Assembly (NCBI GenBank): GCA_021783995.1
Contig: JAJXTH010000003.1
Span: 29,360 to 93,359, forward strand
Direction: 5' to 3'
Origin: Pseudomonadota bacterium
GTDB taxonomy: Bacteria; Pseudomonadota; Gammaproteobacteria; Burkholderiales; Gallionellaceae
DNA: 64,000 bases
In this document: in pieces, positions 1-8,130 of the stretch
Numbering within the stretch: the first letter of the stretch is position 1
Layout of the letters: every line of letters begins with the position of its first letter
Translations under genes and position numbers: made by a program
The notes under the pieces: generated by a model
The model's input: only the letters and a program-made list of their open reading frames with translations
The model's database searches: none
Told to the model about the DNA's origin: nothing

Positions 1-136
1 TACTGCGACTACTGCGACTACTGCGACTACTGCGACTACTGCGACTACTGCGACTACTGCGACTACTGCGACTACTGCGACTACTGCGACTACTGCGACT
101 ACTGCGACTACTGCGACTACTGCGACTACTGCGACT
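1..136. repeat. 9-bp tandem repeat array (unit ACTGCGACT)
   Basis: Fifteen consecutive perfect copies of the 9-bp unit ACTGCGACT fill positions 2-136. Variant units in which ACT becomes GCT, CCT or ACC continue to about 215. The unit is a multiple of three and stays in frame with the gene ending at 385, so copy-number change would lengthen or shorten the Thr-Ala-Thr stalk without a frameshift. The array continues past the left edge, so its full size is unknown. Perfect identity suggests recent expansion. Confidence 0.95.
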
Positions 137-385
137 GCTGCGACTGCTGCGACTACTGCAACTCCTGCAACCGCTGCAACTCCTGCAACCGCTGCGACCG
201 CAGCGACCATTGTCAATGCAGCCGATCCTGCAATTGCGGCAGCCATCGCCTCCTATCGCATGACCGATGGATGTTTCGACATGGCAAAGCCGCATGACAC
301 AGGCACTATCCCCAAGACTCCGTTTTACAGTGAAATCGCGACCATTTCCCCGGTGCAGCCAGCCGTGCTGAACCTGCACGCATAG
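2..385 (+). CDS. C-terminal part of a Thr/Ala-repeat protein, cut by the window edge
   Basis: An open frame runs in from the left edge with no start inside the window and stops at TAG 383-385. The first 45 visible codons are a perfect Thr-Ala-Thr repeat, which degenerates through TPATAA-type units and is followed by about 55 ordinary residues ending PAVLNLHA. The non-repeat tail holds one Cys (DGCFDMAK) and no domain I recognise. The repeat may be a flexible stalk or linker of a secreted or surface protein; that is inference. The gene converges with cysQ, with 6 bp between the stop codons. The true size and N-terminal domain lie outside the window. Confidence 0.7.
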   Translation, partial: TATTATTATTATTATTATTATTATTATTATTATTATTATTATTATAATAATTATPATAATPATAATAATIVNAADPAIAAAIASYRMTDGCFDMAKPHDTGTIPKTPFYSEIATISPVQPAVLNLHA

Positions 386-391
386 ACTCTC

Positions 392-1192
392 TCAAACTGC
401 TTCCAGAACCTTCCTGAAGAACGCCTGATCCTTGGCCGACAGCACGAAGAATTCTGGATTGTGCAGATCAGCCTTGTTGTAGACCAGTTCCACACCATGC
501 CGGTCGCACACCCTGCCTCCTGCCTGCTTCACCACCGCATGCGCTGCGGCGGTATCCCATTCCATGGTGGGTCCGAGCCTGGGATACAGATGCGCCTTTC
601 CTTCCGCAACCAGACACAGCTTCAAGGAACTGCCCATGCTGATAGCCTGGTGTTCGCCCAGTTTTTGCAGCAGTCCTTCGATTCTTGCATCGCCGTGAGA
701 GCGGCTGGCGACTACCCTCAAAGCCTCTCCCGGCAATGGATTCTGAACCTGTATCGCCTGCGCTTCTCCTTTGCCGCGCTTGACGAAAGCCCCTGCACCC
801 TGTGCTGCGAAGTAGCAGACGTCAAGGACGGGCGCATAAACGACACCCAGCACGGGCTCGCCGTTCTCGACGAGCGCGATGTTGACGGTGAATTCGCCAT
901 TGCGCTTGACGAACTCTTTTGTGCCATCCAGTGGATCCACCAGCCAGTAACGTTGCCAGTTGCGGCGCTCTTCATAGGCTGTGCGGGCCGACTCTTCGGA
1001 GAGCACAGGGCCAAACGCCAGCCTTGCAAGGCTGGCACCTATGACTCGGTCAGATGCCATATCCGCCTCGGTCAGCGGTGAGCTGTCCGGTTTTTCCGTC
1101 ACGGCAATCTCTGGACTAGCATAGATTGCCATGATCGCAACCCCCGCATCATGGGCAATGTCAACAATTTCTGGAAGCAGTTCTTCAAGCAT
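392..1192 (-). CDS. cysQ: 3'(2'),5'-bisphosphate nucleotidase CysQ
   Basis: Member of the inositol-monophosphatase-like, Li+-sensitive phosphatase family. CysQ hydrolyses 3'-phosphoadenosine-5'-phosphate (PAP) to AMP, removing a by-product of sulfate assimilation. The sequence shows the metal-binding DPLDGT motif at residues 86-91 and the second signature EWDT at about 211-214, plus the upstream SEES acidic motif near 65. Length (266 aa) is normal for CysQ. I place the start at ATG 1192, because AAGGAT lies 8 bases upstream; ATG 1198 and TTG 1210 are alternatives, but the latter would put that Shine-Dalgarno inside the gene. It stands alone, converging with the repeat-protein gene. Confidence 0.9.
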   Translation of the reverse strand: MLEELLPEIVDIAHDAGVAIMAIYASPEIAVTEKPDSSPLTEADMASDRVIGASLARLAFGPVLSEESARTAYEERRNWQRYWLVDPLDGTKEFVKRNGEFTVNIALVENGEPVLGVVYAPVLDVCYFAAQGAGAFVKRGKGEAQAIQVQNPLPGEALRVVASRSHGDARIEGLLQKLGEHQAISMGSSLKLCLVAEGKAHLYPRLGPTMEWDTAAAHAVVKQAGGRVCDRHGVELVYNKADLHNPEFFVLSAKDQAFFRKVLEAV

Positions 1193-1316
1193 TGGCATAT
1201 CCTTGCGCAAATTCGTTGCTGTATTCTATCAGCTAAGCACTCAGACTAGTCTCATTGAACTCCGCTAGCAAAGCAGCTGTCGAACTGCAGTAGCAGATCA
1301 ACGGAAAGGATGCATC

Positions 1317-1730
1317 ATGAAAAAGCTATCGGCATTGCTGCTCGCGCTGCTATCGGCGACGCCAGCTTATGCAGACCATGGAGGGGGTGGACACGGCGGA
1401 TGGGGTGGACGCGGCGGATGGGGTGGACGCGGCGGAGCGTGGCATGAACGCGGATGGGGCGGCGGATGGGTAGGCCCTGCGCTGATAGGCGGCATGATAG
1501 GCTACGACCTCGCCTACCCGTATCGCTACTATCCCTACCCCTATCCGTATGCCTACCCTTATCCGGTGTATCAGCAGACATATCCCGTCTACACCCAGCC
1601 CATACAGGTTCAGCCTGCAGCTCCCGTATGGTATTACTGCGACTCTGCAAAAGGATATTACCCTTATGTGCCAAGCTGTCCCGAACCATGGCGGTCCGTG
1701 CCATCACAGCCGCCTCCCTCACAACAATAG
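1317..1730 (+). CDS. small secreted Gly-rich / Tyr-Pro-rich protein
   Basis: A 137-residue protein with a clear signal peptide (MKKLSALLLALLSATPAYA, cleavage after AYA). Next come a GGWGGRGG-type glycine-rich stretch (about 22-55), a short hydrophobic glycine-containing stretch (GPALIGGMIGYD), a run of YPY repeats (about 66-95), and a C-terminal part with two cysteines in YYCDSAKGYYPYVPSC. This tail resembles that of small proteobacterial envelope proteins often found as hypothetical genes; their role is unknown to me. GGAAAGG lies 8 bases upstream of the ATG. It forms a single-gene unit ending in a terminator shared with petC. Confidence 0.75.
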   Translation: MKKLSALLLALLSATPAYADHGGGGHGGWGGRGGWGGRGGAWHERGWGGGWVGPALIGGMIGYDLAYPYRYYPYPYPYAYPYPVYQQTYPVYTQPIQVQPAAPVWYYCDSAKGYYPYVPSCPEPWRSVPSQPPPSQQ

Positions 1731-1734
1731 CAAT

Positions 1735-1760
1735 CAGCCGGCTTACGCCGGCTGAATTTC
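1735..1760. terminator. shared terminator between the secreted-protein gene and petC
   Basis: A perfect 8-bp hairpin, CAGCCGGC (1735-1742), loop TTAC, GCCGGCTG (1747-1754), is followed on the plus strand by the T-rich AATTTCTATTTC. It lies between the convergent stops at 1730 and 1760, so it probably serves both transcripts. The T tract is weak. Confidence 0.6.
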
Positions 1761-2401
1761 TATTTCAGTCTCGACCAGATCTGCTTCTTCACGAGATAAA
1801 GCAAGCCGGACAACAGGACAAGGTAGACCATGACATAGTTGCCGAGCTTCGTGCGCTCTCCTGCATGGGGGTCAGCCGCCCAGGTAAGAAAAGACGTGAT
1901 GCTTCCGGCCGTCTTCTTTATCTCCGAGCGCTGTGCAGCGTCTGAAGCCGAACTGATGCCCAGCGGGTCCGGCATCTTGGTCTCTGGAAAGACATGGTTG
2001 CCAGCCGTGCCGTCAGGCTTCAGGTAGTAGCCGATCAGATAGGAGTACATGTAATTGGGACCGCCGTCCCGCGCCTGCGCCATCAGGCTCAGATCGGGTG
2101 GCACCCTGGCGAATGTCGCCATGTCATCGGCCTCTGACATCTGCGCGATCACCGGTGTGTCGAGGGATGCCTCGCCACGCCAGCCATCCACCTTTGCCTT
2201 GTCTATACCCAGGTTGAGAAGGTCACGGTATTTGACATACTTCATCGTATGGCAGGAATGGCAGTTGTTCATCCAGTCCTCAGCACCGCGTGCCAGCGCT
2301 GGCTTATCGGTCGCAACCTCTATCTTTTCAAGTTTTGCTTCTTCGGCATAGGCCGACATGCTGAGCAGACCCAGCAGCATTACCTTCAGCAGCGTACTCA
2401 T
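1760..2401 (-). CDS. petC: ubiquinol-cytochrome c reductase, cytochrome c1 subunit
   Basis: Cytochrome c1 of the bc1 complex passes electrons from the Rieske centre to soluble c-type cytochromes. Visible: a signal sequence ending AYA (residue 19), one haem-binding CHSCH at 47-51 followed by the c1 signature MKYVKYRD, the probable axial Met143 in ETKMPDP, and a single C-terminal membrane anchor at about 186-206. At 213 aa it is a short bacterial c1. It is the last gene of petABC; its start overlaps the petB stop by 4 bp, which implies translational coupling. In a lithotroph the complex may work in either direction, but the sequence cannot show this. Confidence 0.95.
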   Translation of the reverse strand: MSTLLKVMLLGLLSMSAYAEEAKLEKIEVATDKPALARGAEDWMNNCHSCHTMKYVKYRDLLNLGIDKAKVDGWRGEASLDTPVIAQMSEADDMATFARVPPDLSLMAQARDGGPNYMYSYLIGYYLKPDGTAGNHVFPETKMPDPLGISSASDAAQRSEIKKTAGSITSFLTWAADPHAGERTKLGNYVMVYLVLLSGLLYLVKKQIWSRLK

Positions 2402-3663
2402 ACCGTATCCCCCTTACGACGACGATGTTCTTGTTTGCGTTCTTCCAGATCGCGCTTCTCACGCTCCATCAGTTCCATGATGCCTTGAGGCAGGCCGCGC
2501 TTGATCAGCCAGCTCTCTTCCATCTTGGATACGAACGGCACGACGAAGAATGATGCGAAATAGCAGAAGGTGGCCACCTGCCCCACGACGACGATGCTCG
2601 GGTTGGTCGGAGGCTTATAGCCCACATATCCGAGTACCAGCATGTCCAGCAGAAACAGATAAAACTGGATCCTGTAGATGGGACGATAGCGCGCGCCGCC
2701 GGGAATCCTGGAGCGATCGAGAAATGGCATGAAGGCAAACATCATCACCGCCAAGGCCATCGCCACCACCCCGCCGAACATGTTGGGCACGGAACGCAGG
2801 ATCGCATAGAAAGGCAGGAAGTACCATTCCGGAACGATGTGGTTCGGCGTCACCATCGGATTGGCTGGCACGTTGTTCGCCGGTTCGATCAGGCTGTTGG
2901 GCATGAAAAACACGAACACGCTGTAGACGATCAGGAAGATGCCCAGACCATACAAATCCTTGGCTGTGAAATACGGATGGAAGGGGATGTTGTCCTTGGC
3001 CTTCAGGTCGATGCCGCTGGGATTGCTGCTCTTCACGGTATGCAGCGCGACAAGGTGGACGATCACGGCGCCTATGATCAGGAACGGGAACAGATAATGC
3101 AGCGAGAAGAAGCGCGTCAGCGTGTCATCGCCCACAGAATAATCTCCGCGCAACCAGATCACGATGTCGTCTCCGATGAATGGCGTCACCTTGAAAAGAT
3201 TGGTGATCACGGTCGCTCCCCAGAAGGACATCTGCCCCCACGGCAGAAGGTAACCCATGAACGCGGTTGCCATCAACATCAAAAGCAGACCCTGCCCCGT
3301 CCACCACAGCAGCTCGCGCGGCGCGCGGAAAGAGCCGTAATACAGGGTGCGCGCCATGTGCACGAAGATGACGAAGAAGAATGCTGACGCACCGACCGCA
3401 TGCATGTAGCGCAACAACCAGCCGTAATTCACCTCGCGCATGATGTGCTGGATGGAATCGAATGCGAGCGATGCATCCGCCTTGTAGTGCATTGCAAGGA
3501 AGATGCCGGTCGCCACCTGCATCACCAGCACGATGCCAGCCAGGAAGCCGAAGTTCCACCAGTAGCTTAAGTTGCGCGGCGTGGGATAATCCGTCAACTC
3601 ATGCTTGACGAAGCTGGTCAGGGGAAAGCGTTTGTCTATCCAATTGATGATGGGTCCTGACAT
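2398..3663 (-). CDS. petB: ubiquinol-cytochrome c reductase, cytochrome b subunit
   Basis: Multi-spanning cytochrome b that carries haems bL and bH and the Qo and Qi quinone sites. The 421-aa protein shows the usual landmarks: LSYWWNFG near the N-terminus, paired histidines in the second and fourth helices (for example HYLFPF..GAVIVHLVALH), the Qo-site PEWYFLPFYAIL motif, and a charged C-terminal tail (EREKRDLEERKQEH). It lies between petA (11-bp gap) and petC (4-bp overlap) and is co-transcribed with them. Confidence 0.97.
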   Translation of the reverse strand: MSGPIINWIDKRFPLTSFVKHELTDYPTPRNLSYWWNFGFLAGIVLVMQVATGIFLAMHYKADASLAFDSIQHIMREVNYGWLLRYMHAVGASAFFFVIFVHMARTLYYGSFRAPRELLWWTGQGLLLMLMATAFMGYLLPWGQMSFWGATVITNLFKVTPFIGDDIVIWLRGDYSVGDDTLTRFFSLHYLFPFLIIGAVIVHLVALHTVKSSNPSGIDLKAKDNIPFHPYFTAKDLYGLGIFLIVYSVFVFFMPNSLIEPANNVPANPMVTPNHIVPEWYFLPFYAILRSVPNMFGGVVAMALAVMMFAFMPFLDRSRIPGGARYRPIYRIQFYLFLLDMLVLGYVGYKPPTNPSIVVVGQVATFCYFASFFVVPFVSKMEESWLIKRGLPQGIMELMEREKRDLEERKQEHRRRKGDTV

Positions 3664-3674
3664 GATAATCTCTC

Positions 3675-4184
3675 CTAGGCTTTGCCGATAATGATCTTGT
3701 TGGCTGACTCGAAGTGATAAGGCGGCACTTCAAGATTCTTGGGCGCTGGGCCGCGCACCACGCGGCCACTGTCATCATACTGGCTGCCATGGCAGTGGCA
3801 TGTCCATCCCGGGCCTTCCTTGGTAGGCACGCAGCCCATGTGCGTGCAAATGCCAATCACGACCAGCCATTCCGGCTTGATGACACGCTTGGCATCAGGC
3901 TGAGGATCGATCACGCCGTTGGTAGCCTCTGCAGCTGCAATCTCTTCGGGCGTGCGATGCAGAACGAACACAGGCTTGCCCTGCCAGGCAACCGTATGCA
4001 CGCCTCCTGGAGGAATGCCGGAAAGATCGACCTCGGTTTCTGCCTTGGCCAGCACATCCGATGTCGGATTCATGCTCGCCACAAAGGGGACACAGGCTGC
4101 AGCAACTCCCGCCCCTCCCACCACCGAAGTCAACTTGATCAAAAAATTTCGACGGTCACCGCCATCCTTTACGTCATCTTCCAT
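3675..4184 (-). CDS. petA: ubiquinol-cytochrome c reductase, Rieske iron-sulfur subunit
   Basis: High-potential [2Fe-2S] subunit that takes an electron from ubiquinol at the Qo site. Cluster ligands are visible as CTHMGC (113-118) and CHCHG (129-133). The N-terminus has a Tat-type signal anchor, [10 protein letters not shown] (residues 10-19), followed by a hydrophobic segment, as expected for an anchored Rieske protein. The start has a strong AAGGAGGGG ribosome site. First gene of petABC; the 249 bp upstream, towards apbC, should hold the promoter. Confidence 0.97.
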   Translation of the reverse strand: MEDDVKDGGDRRNFLIKLTSVVGGAGVAAACVPFVASMNPTSDVLAKAETEVDLSGIPPGGVHTVAWQGKPVFVLHRTPEEIAAAEATNGVIDPQPDAKRVIKPEWLVVIGICTHMGCVPTKEGPGWTCHCHGSQYDDSGRVVRGPAPKNLEVPPYHFESANKIIIGKA

Positions 4185-4433
4185 CTTGACCCCTCCTTAG
4201 TTTATTAATGCTTACCGACCATGGGGGATATCTTACGCTCACACAGCACGGCTTCACAACAGATATTACGGGAGGTATTCGAAGGAATTATTAAAATCCG
4301 GAAAAATACAAAAAAGAACTAGCACCCAGGTATCACAACGACATAACCTGTTCGGGGGAGTGGTTTTTATCCCGTGATTGTGCACTGGCCGGTTACCCCG
4401 CCTCGAGGGGGCAGCCAGCGTATTGAGTTAAAG

Positions 4434-5525
4434 TCAGGTGTTTTGCACGACGATCTTGGGGAACACCGCACTGTGATCCTGCGCCATTTCGGCAACCTTG
4501 ACCGCGATGCGGCGCGCGATCTGCTTGTAGACGCGGGCTATGTTGCCGTCGGGATCGGCGATTACGGTCGGCGCACCGGAATCGGCCTGCTCGCGGATCC
4601 GTATGTCCAGCGGCAATCCGCCCAGGAATTCCGTGTCGTAGTCGGCGCACATCTTCTCTCCTCCGCCCGCGCCGAAGATATGCTCTTCATGGCCGCACTT
4701 CGAACAGATATGCGTGCTCATGTTCTCGACGATGCCGACGATCTTGATGCCCACCTTCTCGAACATCTTGAGCCCCTTGCGCGCATCCAGAAGCGCGATG
4801 TCCTGGGGTGTGGTCACGATCACAGCACCCGTCACGGGAACGTTCTGCGCGAGAGAAAGCTGTATATCCCCTGTGCCCGGCGGCAGATCCACCACCAGAT
4901 AATCCAGATTGTCCCACTTGGTCTGGCGCAGCAACTGATCCAGCGCCTGCGTGACCATGGGGCCGCGCCAGATCATCGGCTGATCTGCATCGACTAGAAA
5001 TCCGATGGACATCGCCTGCAGGCCGTGGCTCATCATGGGTAAAAGGCTCTTGCCGTCGTCCGATTCGGGCTGGCCTGCAATGCCCAGCATGGTGGGCTGA
5101 GAAGGGCCGTATATGTCCGCATCCAACACGCCCACACGCGCGCCTTCCGCTGCGAGCGCCAGCGCCAGATTCACGGCTGTCGTGCTCTTGCCCACGCCGC
5201 CCTTGCCGCTTGCGACCGCGATGATGTTCTTTACCCCATCGACCAACTTCACGCCGCGCTGCACCGCATGAGGGACAACCTTGCTCGACACGCTGGCGCT
5301 CACCTTGCCAACTCCGGGAAGGCTGGATTTGATGTGCGACTCGACCATCTCCCTGATCTCGTTCCACACGCTCTTTGCTGGATAGCCAAGCTGGATTTCA
5401 AGAGACACGTCGCTGCCAGTGACCTTGACATTCTTCACGGATTTTCCGCTGACGAAATCCTTTTTTGTATTCGGATCGATCAGGGACTTCAACGCATTCT
5501 GCACATCATTTTCATTCAGACTCAT
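4434..5525 (-). CDS. apbC: Mrp/ApbC-type P-loop iron-sulfur cluster carrier
   Basis: ATP-dependent Fe-S cluster carrier of the Mrp/NBP35 family that helps deliver clusters to apoproteins in the cytoplasm. The 363-aa protein has an N-terminal DUF59/MIP18-like domain (about 5-85) and a deviant Walker A SGKGGVGKST (106-115). It also has a YGPSQPTMLG motif, the DLPPGTGD switch (213-220), and the cluster-binding Cys274-x-x-Cys277 (CSKC). GGAG lies upstream of the ATG. It stands alone between petA and the gene ending at 5618. An Fe-S carrier suits a neighbourhood full of Fe-S proteins, but the family is universal. Confidence 0.93.
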   Translation of the reverse strand: MSLNENDVQNALKSLIDPNTKKDFVSGKSVKNVKVTGSDVSLEIQLGYPAKSVWNEIREMVESHIKSSLPGVGKVSASVSSKVVPHAVQRGVKLVDGVKNIIAVASGKGGVGKSTTAVNLALALAAEGARVGVLDADIYGPSQPTMLGIAGQPESDDGKSLLPMMSHGLQAMSIGFLVDADQPMIWRGPMVTQALDQLLRQTKWDNLDYLVVDLPPGTGDIQLSLAQNVPVTGAVIVTTPQDIALLDARKGLKMFEKVGIKIVGIVENMSTHICSKCGHEEHIFGAGGGEKMCADYDTEFLGGLPLDIRIREQADSGAPTVIADPDGNIARVYKQIARRIAVKVAEMAQDHSAVFPKIVVQNT

Positions 5526-5617
5526 GCTTGCTCCGGATTCAGATTAAAAGCCAATGCCGACATTATAAATTATCTCGACTTTATTTGTCGGGTATTTTTA
5601 TGCCGTCATGTGCAAAT

Positions 5618-6046
5618 TCACCTTCCCTTGTAATTCGCGTTTGCAAGGCGAACGATCTGGGAATAGGGGAAGTCTTCAAGCTCGCCATATTTACGCCCTG
5701 CGCTGTCCAGAAGCGCATGTATGTCGCCGACTTCGTCCTGCTCGTCGACCAGAATCTGCAAACCCTTGATGCCGCCACACTGCATGCGCATCTCCTGCGC
5801 ATGCGGCAAGGGACCATCTATATGCAGCTTGCCAAGCGCGAAAGTGAAACTGTGCCGCAGCCTATCCCTGAATGAGCTGCAGCGGGCATGCGCGTCATCG
5901 CTTGCACATACCACGATCTCGCGTTCGGCTATGTTGCGCTTCAGGGACTGCGAACAACCTGCGCATCGGGTCAATATGGTTTTTGCAAACGGACAGGCGC
6001 GCTCGTGCAATCCGGCCAACTGCTGACGGAAAGCGGTTTCATCCAT
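5618..6046 (-). CDS. unknown cysteine-rich protein at the distal end of the dsr unit
   Basis: A 142-aa soluble protein I cannot assign. It carries six cysteines: Cys18, the pair Cys28/Cys31 (RCAGC), Cys47, Cys56 and a later QCGG motif. A CxxC plus further spaced cysteines suggests a metal or Fe-S site, but the spacing matches no family I know. No signal peptide or membrane segment is visible. It follows the 75-aa gene by 6 bp on the same strand, so it is probably the last gene of the transcript that starts at dsrA, or of a sub-operon within it. Confidence 0.7.
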   Translation of the reverse strand: MDETAFRQQLAGLHERACPFAKTILTRCAGCSQSLKRNIAEREIVVCASDDAHARCSSFRDRLRHSFTFALGKLHIDGPLPHAQEMRMQCGGIKGLQILVDEQDEVGDIHALLDSAGRKYGELEDFPYSQIVRLANANYKGR

Positions 6047-6052
6047 CTTCGG

Positions 6053-6280
6053 TCAGTCATCGCCCAGCTCGGGCGGTCTTTCTCGCACTTCGTTGAGCAG
6101 ATCCTCGGCCTTGAGCTCCGTCTCCGCGTGTATCATCTTGATGATGGCATTTGAATCGGCAGCCTGCGCCGCACGCAGCTCCTTGACCCTCACGGAAGCA
6201 TCGCGATAGTTCTCGTGTTCTTCCAGCTTGTTCAAAAGCCTTACGGGGCGTTCCGTGATGCGATAGATGAAATAAGGCAT
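6053..6280 (-). CDS. unknown small helical protein
   Basis: A 75-aa protein starting MPYFIYRITE with a short beta-like N-terminus and then a charged, Ala/Glu/Lys-rich stretch likely to be one or two long helices. It has no cysteines and no membrane segment. I do not recognise the family. It is packed between the ankyrin gene and the cysteine-rich gene with 6-bp gaps on both sides, which argues that it is real and co-expressed. Confidence 0.65.
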   Translation of the reverse strand: MPYFIYRITERPVRLLNKLEEHENYRDASVRVKELRAAQAADSNAIIKMIHAETELKAEDLLNEVRERPPELGDD

Positions 6281-6286
6281 GGTAGC

Positions 6287-6862
6287 TTACTTGTTTTGGG
6301 GTTTCAGAAAGGTGATGACATTGGAGCCAGGCGCATTCTTGCTGCTGCAACTGCCCTCACCCAGCCCGGAAATCTGTTCGGCCTCGTGCAACAGGTTCAC
6401 CACGTCCACATAATGTTTCTGCTTGACCATCATCAGCGCGGTATAGCCGCCTTCGTTCTTTGCGAGCACATCCGCGCCCGCCTTGAGCAGCGTCTCGACC
6501 ACCGCTGTCTCTCCATAGCCTGCGGCCAGCATCAGCGGACGAACACCGTAGCCTATGGAGGCCTCGATGTCCGCCCCGGAATCAATCAGCGCTTGCACCA
6601 CATCGGCAAACCCGCGATTTAGTTCTGCGTTGTACACGGCGTGGCTGATCGCAGACCAGCCGCGCCCGTCCTTCGCATTCACATCAGCGCCCTCGGCGAT
6701 GAGAGACTTCACCATCTCGAGGTTACCAGCATGCGCCGCAAGCATCAAAAGCGTTTCGCCCTCTGCATCGCGAGCATTCACATCCGCGCCGGCCTGCAGC
6801 ATACGCACGACCTCAGCGACACTGCCTGCCTTGACGGATTGGACCAATTGTTCGCGCATCAT
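6287..6862 (-). CDS. ankyrin-repeat protein
   Basis: A 191-aa soluble protein made of about four to five ankyrin repeats (for example GADVNARDAEGETLLMLAAHAGNLEMV and GADVNAKDGRGWSAISHAVYN), with a short tail containing SCSS. Ankyrin repeats mediate protein-protein contacts; the partner is unknown. No signal peptide is seen, so it is probably cytoplasmic. It sits 22 bp after the secreted 298-aa protein gene inside the distal dsr unit. Confidence 0.85.
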   Translation of the reverse strand: MMREQLVQSVKAGSVAEVVRMLQAGADVNARDAEGETLLMLAAHAGNLEMVKSLIAEGADVNAKDGRGWSAISHAVYNAELNRGFADVVQALIDSGADIEASIGYGVRPLMLAAGYGETAVVETLLKAGADVLAKNEGGYTALMMVKQKHYVDVVNLLHEAEQISGLGEGSCSSKNAPGSNVITFLKPQNK

Positions 6863-6884
6863 GATTCCTTTCTGAACTGTTAAA

Positions 6885-7781
6885 CTATTTCTGTACCGCG
6901 TTTTGCAATGCGATGCGTATGGCTTCCGGAGATTTCATGATGTTCATGAAACTGTTCTTGCCCATCATGCGCAAGTCGGGGAAATCCATCGCAATGCGGA
7001 AACGCGCGTAAAGCGCATACACCTTGTTTCCGGACACCAGAACTTCATAGGGCAAAAAGGCGGTCGACCTGATGGGCTGGAAATCGATCTCGTTCATGAT
7101 GAACTGCTCGTCCATGTACTTGTTGTCTCCTCTGCCCTTCATCGACACGCCGAACACCGCCTCCTCCTTGCCGGGAATGTCGACGCGATAGACCTTGGCT
7201 ACGCCGCCCTTGCCTGCGGTCAGCTTGCTGTCCACGGCCTGCACCGCCTCGTTATAGCTGCCATAGGTCGCAAGCAAACTGGGCTCGTTGAAGTACTCCA
7301 TGCCTATCATGTAATGATATTTGCGTGCCTGCCTTGCCGTCATGCCCCTGGCCGAGCCGAAATCCTCTTCCTTGCCCAGCGCCTTGGCAAGCTCAGCCGC
7401 CACATTACCAAGATCGCCCTTCATCCTGTACATGTTCGCCATGTAAACCGGATTGGTGTAGCTGACCTGGATTTCCTTGCCCACCTCGGTGATCGCTATG
7501 CGCTGTATCGCGCCATAGCCGCCGCTTTCGGAGTCGGCCGCATTCTTCTTCAGTTCGTTGTTGGTGACGATGATGATCTCCGCCCCCGCATAGGGTGAAT
7601 AGTCGCCGACCACGGTGAATCCGCCCTTGACCAGCGCGGACTTCGTCTCGGCCGCTTTCTCAGCTATCGTGCCCGTTCCCTTGGAGGCCAGCACGAAGGG
7701 CTTCAACATTTCGTCAGCCTGCGCTCCCATCGCAACCAACATCAGACATGCAGATACCAGCAATTTTTTGATACTCATCAC
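6885..7781 (-). CDS. secreted DUF302-like protein
   Basis: A 298-aa protein with a signal peptide (SIKKLLVSACLMLVAMGAQA) and therefore probably periplasmic. Residues of about 40-140 resemble the DUF302 fold in pattern: a GGFTVVGDYSPYAGAEIIIVTNNEL segment, then VSYTNPVYMANMYR. The later part (RQARKYHYMIGMEYF, KVYRVDIPGKEEAVFGVSM) is conserved in style but unknown to me. No cysteine follows the signal peptide, so cofactor binding through thiolates is unlikely. It lies 92 bp downstream of the CDGSH gene, in the same direction. The DUF302 assignment is tentative. Confidence 0.7.
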   Translation of the reverse strand: MMSIKKLLVSACLMLVAMGAQADEMLKPFVLASKGTGTIAEKAAETKSALVKGGFTVVGDYSPYAGAEIIIVTNNELKKNAADSESGGYGAIQRIAITEVGKEIQVSYTNPVYMANMYRMKGDLGNVAAELAKALGKEEDFGSARGMTARQARKYHYMIGMEYFNEPSLLATYGSYNEAVQAVDSKLTAGKGGVAKVYRVDIPGKEEAVFGVSMKGRGDNKYMDEQFIMNEIDFQPIRSTAFLPYEVLVSGNKVYALYARFRIAMDFPDLRMMGKNSFMNIMKSPEAIRIALQNAVQK

Positions 7782-7873
7782 TTCCCCTTTATGTATGAAT
7801 GAATCTGGTCAATATCTACAACACCCGCTTTTGCAACACACCCTCAAACAACTTATGCAATCATGCGAGGACA

Positions 7874-8122
7874 CTAGCCCTCGATCTTGTTGTGCGACCC
7901 GTCGCAAAAAGGCTTCTTCGCGGTTGCCTTGCAGCCGCACAGCCACACTTTGCTTTTTTCAGCCAGCGTGAATTTTTCAGGGACGAACTGGCTGCCCTTG
8001 TGGGAGCCGTCGCAAAAAGGCTGCGACTTCGACTTCCCGCAGGAACACCACCAGTAATCGCCAGCGTCCAATTCCAGCGCATAGGGTGCTCGCTGCGCAC
8101 ATACAGGTTTATCCATCTCCAC
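7874..8122 (-). CDS. double CDGSH iron-sulfur protein
   Basis: An 82-aa protein with two CDGSH-type [2Fe-2S] sites, each with three Cys and one His as ligands: Cys26, Cys28, Cys37, His41 and Cys62, Cys64, Cys73, His77. Tandem CDGSH proteins of this size resemble the soluble MiNT/CISD3 class. Such clusters are redox-active and labile, and are linked to electron or cluster transfer. The gene ends 8 bp upstream-to-downstream of the HTH/2Fe-2S/FNR-like fusion gene, so the two may act as redox partners (inference). Confidence 0.92.
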   Translation of the reverse strand: MEMDKPVCAQRAPYALELDAGDYWWCSCGKSKSQPFCDGSHKGSQFVPEKFTLAEKSKVWLCGCKATAKKPFCDGSHNKIEG

Positions 8123-8130
8123 TCCTCCTT

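Noticed and set aside
1-215. CRISPR-like repeat array at the left edge
   Set aside because: Unit is 9 bp with no spacers and stays in the reading frame of a protein; it is a coding tandem repeat.
4390-4410. GC-rich hairpin CCCC..GGGG downstream of apbC
   Set aside because: Could be a terminator for apbC, but it lacks a T tract and the stem is short and ambiguous.
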